Assembly (NCBI GenBank): GCA_001939145.1
Contig: LSRX01000076.1
Span: 479,057 to 543,056, forward strand
Direction of reading: 5' to 3'
DNA from: Symbiodinium microadriaticum
Taxonomy: Eukaryota; Sar; Dinophyceae; Suessiales; Symbiodiniaceae
DNA length: 64,000 bases
The notes under the pieces are model-generated. The model saw only the letters and a program-made list of their open reading frames with translations, did not search any database and had not been told where the DNA came from. Below, piece by piece: positions 10,058 through 21,326 of the stretch. How positions within the stretch are numbered: position 1 is the first letter of the stretch; every line of letters starts with the position of its first letter. The translations under genes and the position numbers were made by a program.

Positions 10058-11275
10058 CTATCCAGCCACCCCACTTTGCTTAGCGGATTTGTAAGTTCGG
10101 ATGTATGTCAAGTATTGTCAAGTTATAATTTGGTAACTTCTACTATAAGGTATGTTAGGCTACATATAAGTTTAGTTAGTTTGCGTTGACAGTATATGTT
10201 AGCTAGGCTACTTTGCCGTAGGTTGTTAGGGTAACGGCGTCCCAAAAACATAGAATGAACTTAGCTTTGACTTGCGATGGACTTACAAAACTAACTTGTT
10301 TTTTGATCATTGTCATCCTCGCAGTTTCGGCTAGCGGGAGTTTTTGACCTCGAACTGCGAAGAACTGATAGTTGCCTATCGGGGCCTGCTGAGCAGCCGT
10401 CAGGTTCCTGCGAGGAACTTGGACATGAAGCTTCGCTGGGAATTTGAATGGAGACATGCCTTCCTTGTGGTTTCCTTTACTTGCACCTTTAAGGCCCTTT
10501 TCACCTTCTCTTTCAGTTGCACCCCCAAACTCCTGCTCACGTGCTCCTGACTTGCACCCACAAAGGCATGCCACCGCTCCAACTGTTGTATATTCTTGTA
10601 TGGATGAAAGAAAGGCGCAATCAAACTCTGGTATGGATTTCTGCCAATGATTTCCGGAATGCCGGGAGTGCTTGTATGAATCTTGTAAAACCATTGGACC
10701 ATATCCTAATACAGAAGATTTCTCATCCGGCCTTCTGGCTTATAATCGCATTTTTGGTATTTCTTGTATAGCTCTGAAGGCGTAATTCTTGTATATCTCT
10801 TGTATTTTCTTGTATGCCAGATGCACACCTGCGAAATTGAGCCATGCGTTTTTCTTCAGCATACCCCTTTGACTCACTCAGAAGATGGCTGCAGCCGGAG
10901 CAGCCGCACAGGGATCTACTCAGCAGCGTTCCATGTGCCGGCAAAAGACGGACGGTGTGTGTAAGCAACACAGCCTCTGGTCTGGATTGAGCATCCCCAC
11001 GAATGCCTGTCTGTGTATCTCAGGCAGCTTCTTACTGAGCTTTGCTTGTCACTGAGGCTCGCTCAGGAACTCAACAGAAGCAGTTTGTTTCGAAGTCTGA
11101 GCCACATAACAACCCTGCGAGCCAAAAAACTGTGAACCTACACTGGACTTACCAAGTTAGCACTATTTTCTACTGAACTTAGTTATCAACCACTTACATA
11201 AGTTCAAAATAAATCAACTTATAAGTCCCCTGACTTCCTAAAGTTACTTACAAGCAAAGTGGGGTGGTTGGATAG
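10058..11275. mobile_element. 1.2-kb element with 24-bp terminal inverted repeats
   Basis: Ends are 10058-10081 (ctatccagccaccccacttt...) and 11252-11275, its inverted copy with one mismatch. Just inside both ends are repeated GTAAGT/AACTTATAAGT-type motifs, as in subterminal regions of class II DNA transposons. No clear target-site duplication is visible. Inside, minus-strand open frames overlap at 10203-10702 (163 and 100 codons, no DDE motif that I can place), and a TCTTGTAT-rich stretch lies at 10755-10820. It is best read as a non-autonomous or decayed DNA transposon. Family unknown. Confidence 0.55.
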
Positions 11276-11392
11276 CAATACCCTCAACCCTAAACCCCAC
11301 CTCACCAATGCTTGACTCCCAGCCCCTCCCCGTTCCTAAGCTCTTGAACTCCAAAAGCACCGCTCCAACTGTTGAAGCCGCAAAAGATAAAG

Positions 11393-11462
11393 TAGGGTTT
11401 AGGGCTTAGGGTTTCGGAGTTTAGGGGCCGCAAAAGGGTTTAGGATTTAGGAGTTTAGGGGG
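11393..11462 (+). repeat. Telomere-like block, TTTAGGG orientation
   Basis: Degenerate TTTAGGG just outside the 1.2-kb element. Confidence 0.85.
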
Positions 11463-11910
11463 CGCTAAGGTAAAGTATGGCAATGGAAACTAACAGATCC
11501 AGCGGTGCTTCGGGGGCTTCTTGCGGAAGCAGTATGTCAGAGGCATCTCAGAACCGAAGCCCTGCGAAAGTCCCAAAGGCCAACCAGGTCTCTGCTCAGG
11601 ATCCTTCACGAAATTGTCCAAGGCAGTCTTCCAGTCAGCTGAGTTCTTGAGGATCTGTGTGATGATCTCAACTTCCTAGTTCTGAGGTGTAGGGTAGACG
11701 GTGTAGTCATTTAGTGCGAGTACACGCGCGCACGCACGTGCAAGAACAAAAATGAAATAGTTGCAGTCATGCAGGGCACATGGAACGGTGCTATTGAAGG
11801 TACAGGTTACACTCATACAGAGCTTTGATTGAGTTCCTCTTGAACTGCAAGCCTCAACTCCCAGGGTTGAGGGGTTTGCTTAGGGTTTAGGATTTCTAGT
11901 GTCAGGTGGT

Positions 11911-12300
11911 TTAAGGGACTCCGTTCACCAATTCATGCTCTGGGACTTGGCCTCGACTTGCCTGCAGCTCCTTCAGAGAATTTGCTTATGCACTGTGTCA
12001 CTGTCAATACGAAACTTCTCAAGGCTTGTTGGTCCAGACCGTCCCAGCTCTATGTGTGTAAACTATATAACAAAAGCAATATGGGCTCGATGTGGACTAC
12101 CACAGACAAGAAAGTTTGCCACAGCTTCAGCGAGTTTCTCGGCCTTTCAGCAGCTTGCGTACAACAGCCATGTCGTGGTAGTGCGCCAGAAGCAAAGACG
12201 CAATGCTTGGTCGTTTCTTGAAAGCAAAGTTCACCAAGGCCTTTTGATGTTTTTCGCTCTTTTCTGGCTTCCAGTAGTCGGGTTCCCCGCCAGCGCTCTC
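11911..12300 (-). pseudogene. Broken coding-like segment (ankyrin-like?)
   Basis: On the minus strand from a TTAG|G site at 12300: an open segment with YWKPEKSEKHQKALVNFAFK, then SIASLLLAHYHDMAVVRKLL, whose spacing resembles an ankyrin repeat. It then needs a +1 shift to continue as EKLAEAVANFLVCGSPHRAH, meets a TAG, continues as GRSGPTSLEKFRIDSDTV, and needs another shift to KELQASRGQVPEHELVNG before TAA at 11911. The breaks could be unrecognised short introns (AG sites lie near both), indel errors or decay. The plus-strand 159-codon frame over the same bases is its shadow. It may be part of the same gene as 12605-12725. Confidence 0.3.
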
Positions 12301-12604
12301 CTAACAAAGGTCCATAGGAGCTGGACAAACCCACGACATCAATGGAAAGCCGTACTAATGCTGGTGCTGCGGCTGTAGGGCAATCGGTTCTTATTCTTCG
12401 TGCTAAATCCTGCTCCGGAACAGAATCTCCTTCCACGATTATTGCCTACTGTAAGGCCTCTGACACCAGAGACACTTGTCTAAACTTCGGAAGTTCTCAA
12501 TGGGATTTCTCAGCTCAAGCACAGAACCCTCACAGCACCAGTAAGCAGAATGTGTAGGTGTCAAAATAAGACTACCAGCTAAAGCCAGCTCGTGCAAGCG
12601 AGAC

Positions 12605-12725
12605 CGCACGCGTCCTCCTCCATTGCCTCCAAGAGGTGTTGGAAGCACATCGAGTCTCCAGCTTCACAAGCCAGTTGGATTGCCGAGCGACCTTTTACGT
12701 TTTCAAGAGTGGTGGTCTTCCATTC
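12605..12725 (-). CDS. Candidate exon, ankyrin-repeat-like
   Basis: Bounded by CGCAG|G at 12726 and a GTCTCG donor. The product contains NVKGRSAIQLACEAGDSMCF followed by QHLLEAMEEDA. The G-x-[ST]-[AP]-[IL]-x-L-A-x-x-x-G-[DH]...LL pattern is that of an ankyrin repeat, a protein-protein interaction module of paired helices. A second ankyrin-like exon on the same strand lies at 14797-14894. Repeat number and the rest of the protein are not visible. Confidence 0.45.
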
Positions 12726-12779
12726 CTGCGCAGCTGAAACTTTTCGGGCAGTTTGGAGCTAATTGCTCGGACATTCTCA

Positions 12780-14790
12780 AGGTTTGCCAACCCTAAGGGC
12801 CATGTGCCCGCATAGTGCATACTTTGGCCCTAGAGTATGGCCCCCAAACAGTGCATAGCCTTGTTTGGCCAAGAATACAACTCAGCTTCAGCCTCGTCGG
12901 GATACCCTTCACGGGGTACCGTGAAGGGCTGGAAGTTGTGGACCCATCTTACTTATTACACATAACCTGTATCGAATCTCTCCCTCTTTCAAAGAAATCC
13001 TCGGCTGTCATCCCTTCCACGTGCATTTTGAAGATTCAGGATAAGCACAGCATCCGAAACTCGATGACGCTTTCTGTTCCCAGTCGCTGCCCCTTCCCAA
13101 AGCCCTATTTTTAGAATTGCAGGAACGGCTAGAACCGCGCGGACTGCAGCGGAACAGCAACCACACGAGAGCAGGACCGCAGGGTCTGCAGCCTACGAAA
13201 TGGCAGGGCTAGGAAGAAACCCCGAGGAACGGGAACATTCTAAACACAGACCCCGAACATCAATTTATTCTTTCGCCGGACGGAATGCTTAATGTTGTGG
13301 GGGGGGGGGCAGCTTTCAAGCAATGAGCTTGTCGACGTGCTTCTGCGGATGTACTGCGCTTCCGGTTTAGCATTTGGGGTTTAGGGTTCCAAACCATCAA
13401 CCCTGCAACTCGTCCTCGTTCTGGCCCTCAGAAAGCTTCTGCTGCCTTGCGGTGTCGAGGATACCTGTCTTGATTACTGGAGGCTTTGATACAAACGATT
13501 CTTACACCATAACGTACTCGGAACGCCTGCGAGCCCCCCGATGTCTAAATCCAGAAAAGTAGACATCCCCATGGCAACGCCGAAACCTGAGCCTATAGTC
13601 TCCATTGCGCTCCTGTTTGGGTGTAATCAAACTCATCAAGTCCAATTTAGGACCCCCCCCCCACGCACGTATCTTGATAAATTAATTTGTTCATTTTGTT
13701 CATTTTTATTTGTTTGTGATAAATATACACAGATAAGGTCACCCAACAGAGGAACTACCATGGAGACTACTATACATGAAGCACAAACTCATGAAGCAAG
13801 GAGCCTTGCACAGCTTCTGCGTTACCCAGACGGGCAGCGTGGTGCAGTGACGTGAAGCCGTTCCAGAGGATGGACGGATTGGCCCGTTTTTCCAGTAGGA
13901 CCTGGTATGCGGACCTTCAACCCTGAACCAAAATACCGAAACTCCGAATCAAAGACACCGAGCACGCCCCAAACCACTTTCTTGCCCAAACAATGGGGGG
14001 GGAGCGGCGCAGGAGTGAAGTTGAGGTACCAGCAAAGGGAAGCTAAACTTAGACTGCCACATCTCGACCTGCGGCCCGTCCGGGTGATCGTCGCGACTAA
14101 TAAATACATTCCGCCATCCACCATTATGACAGAACTCCCCCACCATTCCGGCTCCAACAGAGCTGCTTTCCCAGACATCTACTAGTGCAGGGCTTGCAAT
14201 TTCAAATTGACGCCCCCTCACGCAAGACTCCAGGCGGCGTCGTTGTCGCGGACACAGGACCGAACCAAGACCCGAATCATGAGCCGAGACGTGGTCAGAA
14301 GACACAGGACCGCTGCACGAATGATGGTCGCGGAATTCCAAGGTGCGCGCCTCAGTGCTTCTAGCACCATCCGCAGTATGCCCCCTCTTTCAGACACCCA
14401 TTACCCCATGAACGCCGCAAATCCCCCTCGTTGGCCTTGATCACATCTGGCCGGTGGTACCAAATCTGAGCGACATGTTGTTGAGGAGGCTTCGCAACAC
14501 GACACATCGCTTCACATAGGGGTTTAAGGCTTCAGATTAATCTAAGTCGAGGTTAAACTACCCTGCAAGATGCTGTGTATCCTTGTAAATGCCGAGCTTG
14601 CCGTTTAGGATATGGCTGACGATTCCTAACAGCTTGGCACTGCCCTTCCTGCTTCTGTGGACGGACATAGAAAAAATGCTGGCGGTAGCCTCAGCAAAAA
14701 GTCCACAAGCCTCAAACCCTAAACCACAAGGCCCTGACCAAAATTCAAGACGCATGAAAATCCTCAAAGACGCTGGGCTGTAATCCCTGA
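12780..14790. other. No exon supported; low-copy DNA
   Basis: Scattered TTTAGGG-type heptamers, a G run at 13301-13310, and a half copy of the F2 foldback at 13748-13775. Many overlapping open frames on both strands (for example 13822-14341), none with motif or clean splice borders. Confidence 0.4.
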
Positions 14791-14796
14791 AATCAC

Positions 14797-14894
14797 CCGT
14801 GCCAGCTAGGCACTGCTACATGCAGCGAAGTGCTCTTCAACGTTTTTTCCCCATCTTTTTCCTCGACTTCCTGTGCGTTTATGTCCGCCTCCGC
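14797..14894 (-). CDS. Candidate exon, ankyrin-repeat-like
   Basis: Preceded by a pyrimidine-rich tract and CCAG|G, followed by GTGATT. The product starts AEADINAQEVEEKDG and continues KSTSLHVAV. ADINAQ and TSLHVAV match the hairpin and first-helix parts of ankyrin repeats, with a longer spacer than usual between them. This is the clearest domain hint in the 8-17 kb part and supports the minus strand as the coding strand. Confidence 0.5.
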
Positions 14895-15156
14895 CTGGAA
14901 AACGTTCAAAGGGCGGAAGATGTTGAGGTTGTACAGTACTTAACTTATGCTTGTTCGGGCAGTGACTTCGGGGTTAGGAGGATGTAGATGCAAAAGTGCC
15001 GATGTCGTGCATGTAACGGGGGCTTCCGGATTTCATGGATTCGGGTGCTTCAAACTGGAGATGCTGGAGGGCTGAAGTGATCCAGAGCTTGGGAATGAAG
15101 TGCCGTTCGGGTTGAATTACCGTGTCTGTTCGTCGGTTGCACGGCTTCAAAGACTA

Positions 15157-15259
15157 CGGTTGATGATATAAATCTTTCAGTACCCATAATACGGAATATA
15201 CCATACCTCTTACAGAGTTTAGGGTCCTTAAGGTAATGCAGGATGTGTATCATCAACAG
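15157..15259. mobile_element. MITE-like foldback, family F3
   Basis: Arms ggttgatgatataaatc and, inverted, aggatgtgtatcatcaac around a middle with a TTTAGGGTCCTTAAGG core. Same family as 38492-38585, 38692-38793 and 59727-59820. Confidence 0.75.
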
Positions 15260-15376
15260 TAGGTTGTGGCACAGGCTTCAAGAGCTTTTGGGTTGACCTG
15301 CAAAACGTAATAAAAAAAGTCTTCCAAAGGTCAGATGCTAGCCATATGGATAAACCTTTCTGCAGGCCCCCACCCA

Positions 15377-15479
15377 ACCTATAGTCTCCTTTGTAGTTCC
15401 TTTTGGGGGTTACCTTCTAGGATCCTAAATAGAAAGCTGGTAAAACCAAACAAAAGGAACTACCATGGAGACTATAGGT
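15377..15479. mobile_element. MITE-like foldback, family F2
   Basis: Perfect outer arms acctatagtctcc / ggagactataggt, extended by the inverted pair ttgtagttcctttt / aaaaggaactacca. A second full copy lies at 29654-29731. Confidence 0.85.
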
Positions 15480-15511
15480 GGAAGCGCAAAGCAGAACCAA
15501 GCTTTGCCTGG

Positions 15512-15592
15512 ACCCCAAATAACCCACCTTTTTAGGGTTCCTTATAACCGTTTCTTTACAACAGTCCTCAAAAAGGTAGGTTCTTCGGGGTT
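15512..15592. mobile_element. MITE-like foldback, family F4
   Basis: Arms accccaaataacccaccttt and, inverted, aaaggtaggttcttcggggtt. A second copy lies at 38813-38895, again next to an F3 copy. Confidence 0.75.
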
Positions 15593-15723
15593 AAGGTGGT
15601 CCTGTAAGAGTTTCTGCACAAGCGCTGCATTTCCGTGGAAAGTCCTCGGTGTCTGAGGCACCCAAGCAAGCAAAACTCGAAGTTTTAGCTTGGAAACTTG
15701 CTCCCACAAGGAAACAAAATCCC

Positions 15724-15751
15724 CAACAACAACAACAACAACAACAACAAA
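15724..15751. repeat. (CAA)n microsatellite
   Basis: Short run of CAA trinucleotides. Confidence 0.95.
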
Positions 15752-15779
15752 GGTCAGGATCTAAGGGTTTAGGGCCTTA

Positions 15780-16580
15780 AGGTTTACGTTAATGGCGCTC
15801 ATAAGGAAAGTGTAGACCAACAAAGCAATACGAAAGCATAATTGCTGCAGAATCCAGGGTCGCGACATGGAGGGCGTGGACTCGCTTCAAGACTGGCTTC
15901 CCATCTTCTTGTTCACGGCGTTCGCCCCACCAGTCCTCTAGTGCAGTATCAGTATCACTTTTGCCTTAGGCGTAAGTGGACTCGATTACCCTTAACCCTA
16001 AACCCTTAAACCTGAGTCCCAAACCCCAGTCTTTTTAAACGGCAGTCCTGCAGCTCACGCTGTGGTACGGTAAACATTACATTTTTCATAAAAGCACCAC
16101 GTTGTTGTGGTCTCAAAGTGAGTTTAGGGATTATGTTATATGGGGTTTCGGGCTTAGGGGTTTAGGGTTCAGGGCACTGCCGACTTCTCAAAACCCTATA
16201 GGCTGTGGAGCTCCCGAGTGTGATGAATCACGCCCGCTGCTGTGCAGTGTGTATTTTAGCGTGTTTCTCGGTGGGAGTCGTGGTCCTTGGGGCCACAGTG
16301 CTCCCGCTACAGAGGCGTTTGTGCTGGGGAGCCAATCGAATTTCCCCACTCAGGGCCCATGCTAACCCTAAACCGTAAACCCTGATAGAGGCACACGGAG
16401 GCTCTAGGACACAACTGCGCAACTTCGGGGCTGCAAGAACTTGAATGTTGAGAGCATAGACCGCCAGGCAGAGATCACACGGTTTAAGGTTTAGGGCAAG
16501 TTTAGGGTTTAGGGCTGTGCTAAGCCGCCAGTCAGAGTTTACTATCTCAATGCTCCTTTCAGCAAAAAACATATGTCAAG
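15780..16580. other. No gene supported
   Basis: Telomere-like heptamers in both orientations (15985-16030 CCCTAAA, 16145-16172 and 16480-16515 TTTAGGG). Overlapping open frames at 16102-16572 on both strands without motif. Confidence 0.4.
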
Positions 16581-16727
16581 CTGACCTGCGTGCGCAGTAC
16601 TTCATCTGGACAAGGTAGAAAACGCGTCTAAAGATCGAGATGTCCCGTGCTTTCGGAGAAGTCTTTGTTGCTGGACAGCACGAAGGCTCTGAAGACTACA
16701 AGCAAAAATCAACCATAAGCAACACAC

Positions 16728-16832
16728 TTTCCAGACCACAGGCAAGGTTCGTCAGCGTCGGGCCTCATCCCGGACAGCATTGCATCTACGGTGCTTAACT
16801 GCTCGGCATTGAGAGCTTCCATCACGCAATAC
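16728..16832 (-). CDS. Candidate exon, unrecognised
   Basis: GGCCCAG|G precedes it and GTGTGT follows. The frame gives about 34 residues (CVMEALNAEQLSTVDAML, then SGMRPDADEPCLWSG), acidic and helix-prone. Another open segment downstream (16600-16695) may be the next exon but reads well in two frames. No domain recognised. Borders and strand agree with the other minus-strand exons. Confidence 0.4.
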
Positions 16833-17299
16833 CTGGGCCAGGTCGAATGGCCCAATATTCAAAATACTATGATGTGTTGGCGGAAGGGTGGAACAGCTCT
16901 TATACCGGCTGTTAGCCGTAAATGACTGCATGTAGTGGCGGGCACTCGAACATTTAGACCAAGGAATCCTCAACTCTCTACCATTTATAGTTTATACATT
17001 TCGAGGTGCTGATGGAGCAACGACGTGGACTTGAACTGCACGTCCTTGTATTTGAACTCCTGCAAACTCTGTCTTTCTACACGTGCCACCCCACCTTCCA
17101 GAAATCCCCAATATCAGCATCAGAGAGTATGCCACCAACAGCAGGAGCAAGGACACTTACATGGCATTTGCCTAGGATTCCCCAGTACCCTGGGTATAAA
17201 CAAGGGCCAAGGGCCCTTTTCTTGGTCTTGGGCAGTTTTGCAAGGAACCTACGACCATGGAAACGGGGAAAGGCCCAACTTGGAGATCTAGTTAATAAA

Positions 17300-17399
17300 G
17301 GGTCTCAATAATTAGAATAGGGTTTTGGGGGTTCCGAAAAATACTTATAGCAAAATATACACCAAACCCTATTCTGATTATTAAGGCCCCTATGTTACA
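17300..17399. mobile_element. MITE-like foldback, family F1
   Basis: Left arm aataattagaatagggtttt, right arm aaaccctattctgattatt followed by aaggcccctatgttaca. The middle is an AT-rich 30-40 nt. Confidence 0.75.
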
Positions 17400-17616
17400 G
17401 AGTATTTACCGGCCCCCACCCCGGCGGAGGGCTTTTGTTTTGCTTTGGTGTAGCTCTTGCTTTGGTGTGGCCCCCTTCCCCCCCCTCGCCCCCTCCCCTG
17501 CACGTTCTTGCGGGAGCGCTCATGCAAGGGTGAGTTGGCAAGTCCTTAACGTGTAGTTGTGGGGACAGGTGAACTTCCTGTAAGGACGCTCAACCCTTTT
17601 TTTTGCTCTCCACAGG

Positions 17617-17740
17617 GCCAAGTTTTGCCTTGATGGGTCCTGCAGACCTTGCAGCATAATGCACGGCCTTCATATGACACATTCACACACCTCTTGTCTT
17701 TTTGGCAGCGACAAAGGAGTTCCTGAGTTCAGGCATAGCA
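17617..17740 (+). CDS. Weak plus-strand exon candidate
   Basis: Preceded by a strong pyrimidine tract and CCACAG|GG at 17616, followed by GTAGAA at about 17741. The frame has Cys and His clusters (AKFCLDGSCRPCSIMHGL, then HMTHSHTSC). The splice acceptor is good but the strand disagrees with most other exons, and no family fits. Confidence 0.22.
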
Positions 17741-18057
17741 TTTTGTAGAATTTTCGTACCAGGTTGACTTACGCAGTTGCTAGTATTTTGCGAAAAAATC
17801 ACGACTGTGGCCATTAGCTGGTGCAAGAAGCCGCGGTAAACCAGGCGGCGAGGCGATGGAGCGAGGACTGTGGCAAAGCAGTTGCGATGGCACGATGTTC
17901 TTTAAGGCAAGCTTGCGCGGAACAAAACGAACGCGGAAGAGTTGGGCCTCTAGGACGGGCGTTATGTGCTTGAGTTGAAATCGCAAATGTCGAAATAGCG
18001 TTCGTGACGGTACGAAGTTCACTAAGGCACGTTCACAGGGCTTAAGACAGCGGGGGG

Positions 18058-18885
18058 TTGGGGCCCCCCCAGTTTGCCAAGGTGACTGACGGTTCATCAC
18101 CTCTTGAACACCCGCTCTCGTTTGACGATTCGGTTCAGCATATACGTGACACACGCCCCCTCATGTGGCGATTCCGATACATCATATATCCTAAACACGC
18201 CCCCTCATTTGGCGATTCATCATATGTGTCCAACCCGCCTCCTCCTTCTCTTTGGCGATGTCGGTTCATCATACATGTTAAATTAAACACGCGGTTCATC
18301 ATATATCTTAAACATGCCGCCCCTTATTTGGTGGTTCCGGTCCATCATATCTCTTGAACATGTCCCCTCATTTGGCGATAACGGTTCACCCTATCTCTTA
18401 AATATGCCCCTCATGTGGGGACCATACATCTTAAACATACCACATTTGGCGGCTCCTGTTCATCATATACGTTAAACATGCCCTCCTGGTTTGGCGATTC
18501 CGGTTCGCCATATATCTTTAACACGGATTCCGGTTCATCATCTATCTTAAACACCCGTCATTTGGCGATTCCGGTTCATCCTATATCTGAAACGCACCCC
18601 CTCATGTGGCGGTCATTTGGCGATTCCGGTTCGACCTATAACTAAAACATGCCTCCTCATTTGGCGATATCGGCTACACCGGCTCATCACATCTCCTAAC
18701 ATGTCCCCTCACTTGGCGGGTCCGGTTCACAATGAATTTTACACACGCCCCCCTCTTTTGGCGATAGCGCCTCACCATATCCCTTAAACACCCCGCCTCA
18801 AGTGGCGATTCCAGCTCACCATAAATATGTCTTAGACACGCATGTAGCGAGTCCGGTTGACTACATATCTTAAGCACGTAGTAAT
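18058..18885. repeat. Degenerate 42-44-bp minisatellite, array 1
   Basis: About 20 diverged units with the core TTTGGCGATTCCGGTTCATC then ATATATCTTAAACACGCC and CCCTCA. Units differ by substitutions and small indels. The same unit forms the array at 53105-54330. Confidence 0.93.
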
Positions 18886-18889
18886 CATG

Positions 18890-19011
18890 TCGCAAGACTC
18901 AATGAACATCAGGTTCATGTTCTGGGAGTGCTGTTCTTTTAGCCGGGGGCGGGCTGCGTTGGGATGGAGGTGGTGGTGGACAACTATAGCCGAACGGCTG
19001 TGGGCAATGCC
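18890..19011 (-). CDS. Candidate exon at the minisatellite edge
   Basis: TGTTTACAAG|G at 19012 precedes an open stretch. One frame reads SAIVVHHHLHPNAARPRLKE, another is proline-rich (GYSCPPPPPSQRSPPPAK) and ends at a GTTCAT site. Both are plausible and I cannot choose. The exon abuts the 18-kb minisatellite array, so it may also be unrelated flank. Confidence 0.27.
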
Positions 19012-19307
19012 TTGTAAACACAAAGACAATGGCCAGTTCCCGATTTGGTTTTGGGGCTAGGCCTTTGAACGGTGGTTTCTTGTTTCACCTACGGTGAAAA
19101 TTTAGGTTTGGAACACCATTCAAGGCTTCAAAGCCTCGGCTTCATGTTCATGTGCTTTCAGTCTCACAGTAGACGTCGCGTAAGGTCACATAGTCACGTG
19201 AACTTTTCGGGTTTAGGAAGGTTTAGGGCTTCATGGCACGGGTCGCCAGCAGCCGCATCGGCAGCAGCGGCAACAGCGAGATGCAGCAATTCTCGATGTT
19301 GCTGCCA

Positions 19308-19450
19308 AAAGCCGAAAAGCCAAGAAGCCAGGAAGCCAAACAGCCAAGAGGCCAAAAACCAAGAAGCCAAAAAGCCAAGAAGCCAAAACACCAAGAAGCC
19401 AGGAAGCCACGAGAAGCCAAGAAAAAGCCAAGAAGCCAGCAAGCCACACC
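19308..19450. repeat. AAGCCAAGA-type short repeat
   Basis: Tandem AAGCCAAGAAGCCAGG words of about 8-12 bp. All three plus frames stay open and give Lys/Ser/Gln/Pro-rich text, so openness is not evidence of coding. An upstream plus-strand stretch (QQRQQRDAAILDVAAKSR) could be coding but is unsupported. Confidence 0.85.
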
Positions 19451-19648
19451 AAAGCAAAAACAAAACCCTGGACCCACCCCCAACCCTGAACCCTAAACCC
19501 AAAAACAACGGCCAAGCTGGTCGAGGAGGATCTCCCACTGAACTGTATTCCCAAAAGGTTCCTCCTCTCACAGGACCTCTAGAAAGAGTATAAAACCCTC
19601 CTATAACCCTAAACCCTGTGTAGGGTTCAGGGTTGTATGGTTTTTGTA

Positions 19649-19652
<4 letters not shown>

Positions 19653-19685
<33 letters not shown>

Positions 19686-19729
19686 TTATTTACCCATCCA
19701 TATATATATATATATATATACATACATAC

Positions 19730-19782
<53 letters not shown>

Positions 19783-19784
19783 CA

Positions 19785-19820
<36 letters not shown>

Positions 19821-19852
19821 TGTATGTATGTATGTATGTATGTATGTATGTA
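19653..19852. repeat. (TA)n and (GTAT)n microsatellite
   Basis: Alternating TA with ACAT inserts, then an uninterrupted GTAT run at about 19792-19851. Confidence 0.97.
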
Positions 19853-20041
19853 CAAACCCAACCCCTATACAACTCCGGCATTGACATGGGGTCTGCTTGA
19901 GGAGCTTCTTGCCCGCAAACCCTAATCTTAAGAGACTTTTCCTGCTCAGGATTGGGGCCACAAATATAGGTTGTATTATCACTGTTATCAGCTATCTAAT
20001 TTCTCTATCGTCTTATTCTACTTCTTTATAATTATAACTTA

Positions 20042-20330
20042 TCCATCGTTTGTGTTTACTATTTGTTGTGGTTTTTTGGAGGCCCTGCGGAGGCCCCTGG
20101 CCCGGCATTCTTGCCGAGGGGCCTCGAAAAACCAGAAAACAATGATAAAAACATACAAAATGATAAACCATGATAGACACTGTAAAAAAAACACCATGGA
20201 TAACAATGATACCAGTCCAGCAAAAAGTGCGGCTTTCTTGCCTCTGACAGGCCTGCCGGCGCCTCCGTGGGGCTTCCAAAACGAAAAGAAAACGATAAAC
20301 AATGTAACAACTGATCCTCCCAAATGAACA
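20042..20330. mobile_element. Foldback element of about 290 bp
   Basis: The left segment 20050-20125 (ttttttggaggccctgcgg) and the inverted right segment 20226-20320 (cgttttggaagccccacgg when reversed) are imperfect inverted copies. An inner GC-rich hairpin (gaggcccc/ggggcctc) lies at 20092-20127. AT-rich outer parts (gtttactatttg / gtttatcgtttt) match as well. Confidence 0.5.
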
Positions 20331-20592
20331 ATGGTAAATAAATGGTAACAAACCTATATGTTGTTTTCCAACCTCTGCAGGCCAGAAAATCTCTTCATCA
20401 ATTTTAACCCCCCCTCCCCCCTCCCCCCCGAACTACAGCGGACCCTACTGAGGACCCTAATAGAGAACCCCGCCATCGGGAAATTACCGACGGTTTGAAG
20501 AAAGCCCAATACCCCTTGATGAGGGGACATATATCTAAATCATATGAAGACGGCCTACGCAGGTTGTTACAACTTCAAAACCCATAGGAAAC

Positions 20593-20671
20593 AAGCACAG
20601 CGCACTTTCTGCTGTCCTTCCCCTCGGCCACAGTCTCAGTCAGTGTGGGAGCTTGGCAACCAGGTGTCTTC
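20593..20671 (-). CDS. Candidate exon, unrecognised
   Basis: CTCTCCGTTTAG|G at 20672 precedes, GTTTCC follows. The frame gives TPGCQAPTLTETVAEGK then DSRKCAVL. The acceptor is a GTTTAG word of telomere type. No domain recognised. 79 bp, the same size and phase as the exon at 38161-38239, without residue similarity. Confidence 0.48.
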
Positions 20672-20975
20672 CTAAACGGAGAGCCCCCTAAACCCCAAAC
20701 TCTACCTAGACCCTTAAATGTAGTACCGTTTTTTTGGCTACCTTGGTTTCTTATTATGGGATCCTGCGCATAAAATAGGTCATCCAGGCTTTATTGCAGT
20801 TGAGGGTTGGGGGTGTCTAGGGCGTAGGGTTGGCTCTTCATTGAAGACTTCGTGCCTTTGGCCGAGATTTGACGGTTTAGCGATTCAAGCTTGGGGCCTT
20901 CAGGCGTAGGATTTACGGTCTAGGGTTTTGGAAAGAACATCAATATCCCCCAAACCCTAAACCCACTCTTCTATG

Positions 20976-20996
20976 TATATATATATATACATATAC
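20976..20996. repeat. Short (TA)n run
   Basis: Alternating TATA. Confidence 0.9.
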
Positions 20997-21215
20997 TCAT
21001 ATCGTATGCTGTGTAGCAAGCCTTCATTCTTACTTACGTAGGGTTTAGGGTCTAGGGCCACCCACTCCACACCGTCGAGGGGGGACAAACAATCAAACAA
21101 AAACATACTAGCATCCCGGTACGCATTACTCAGGCCCGTATGGTAGGTTCTTTCCTGTGATTTTCTGCGACAGCACGGAAAGCCACCACAAGAAATCACT
21201 CCATCTCTTGCTGCC

Positions 21216-21326
21216 CTAGCCCCTAAACCCTAAACCCCTAAACCCTACAAACCCCCCGAAACCCCAAACCCTATAAACCCTATAAATCCTATAAACCCTA
21301 AACACCTAAACCCTAAACCCCTGACC
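21216..21326 (-). repeat. Telomere-like block, CCCTAAA orientation
   Basis: Dense CCCTAAA/CCCTATAAA units. Confidence 0.93.

Noticed and set aside
11899..12378. 159-codon plus-strand frame
   Set aside because: Antisense shadow of the minus-strand coding-like segment with SIASLLLAHYHDMAVVRKLL.
12050..12436. UAG read as a sense codon, because coding-like stretches continue after in-frame TAG (here and at 28.96 and 42.2 kb)
   Set aside because: In each case the TAG precedes a plausible exon start, where ...TTAG or ...CTAG is simply the 3' end of an intron. Code reassignment is not needed.
18058..18885. Minisatellite as a CRISPR array
   Set aside because: Units are degenerate throughout, contiguous without distinct spacers, and the setting is eukaryotic.
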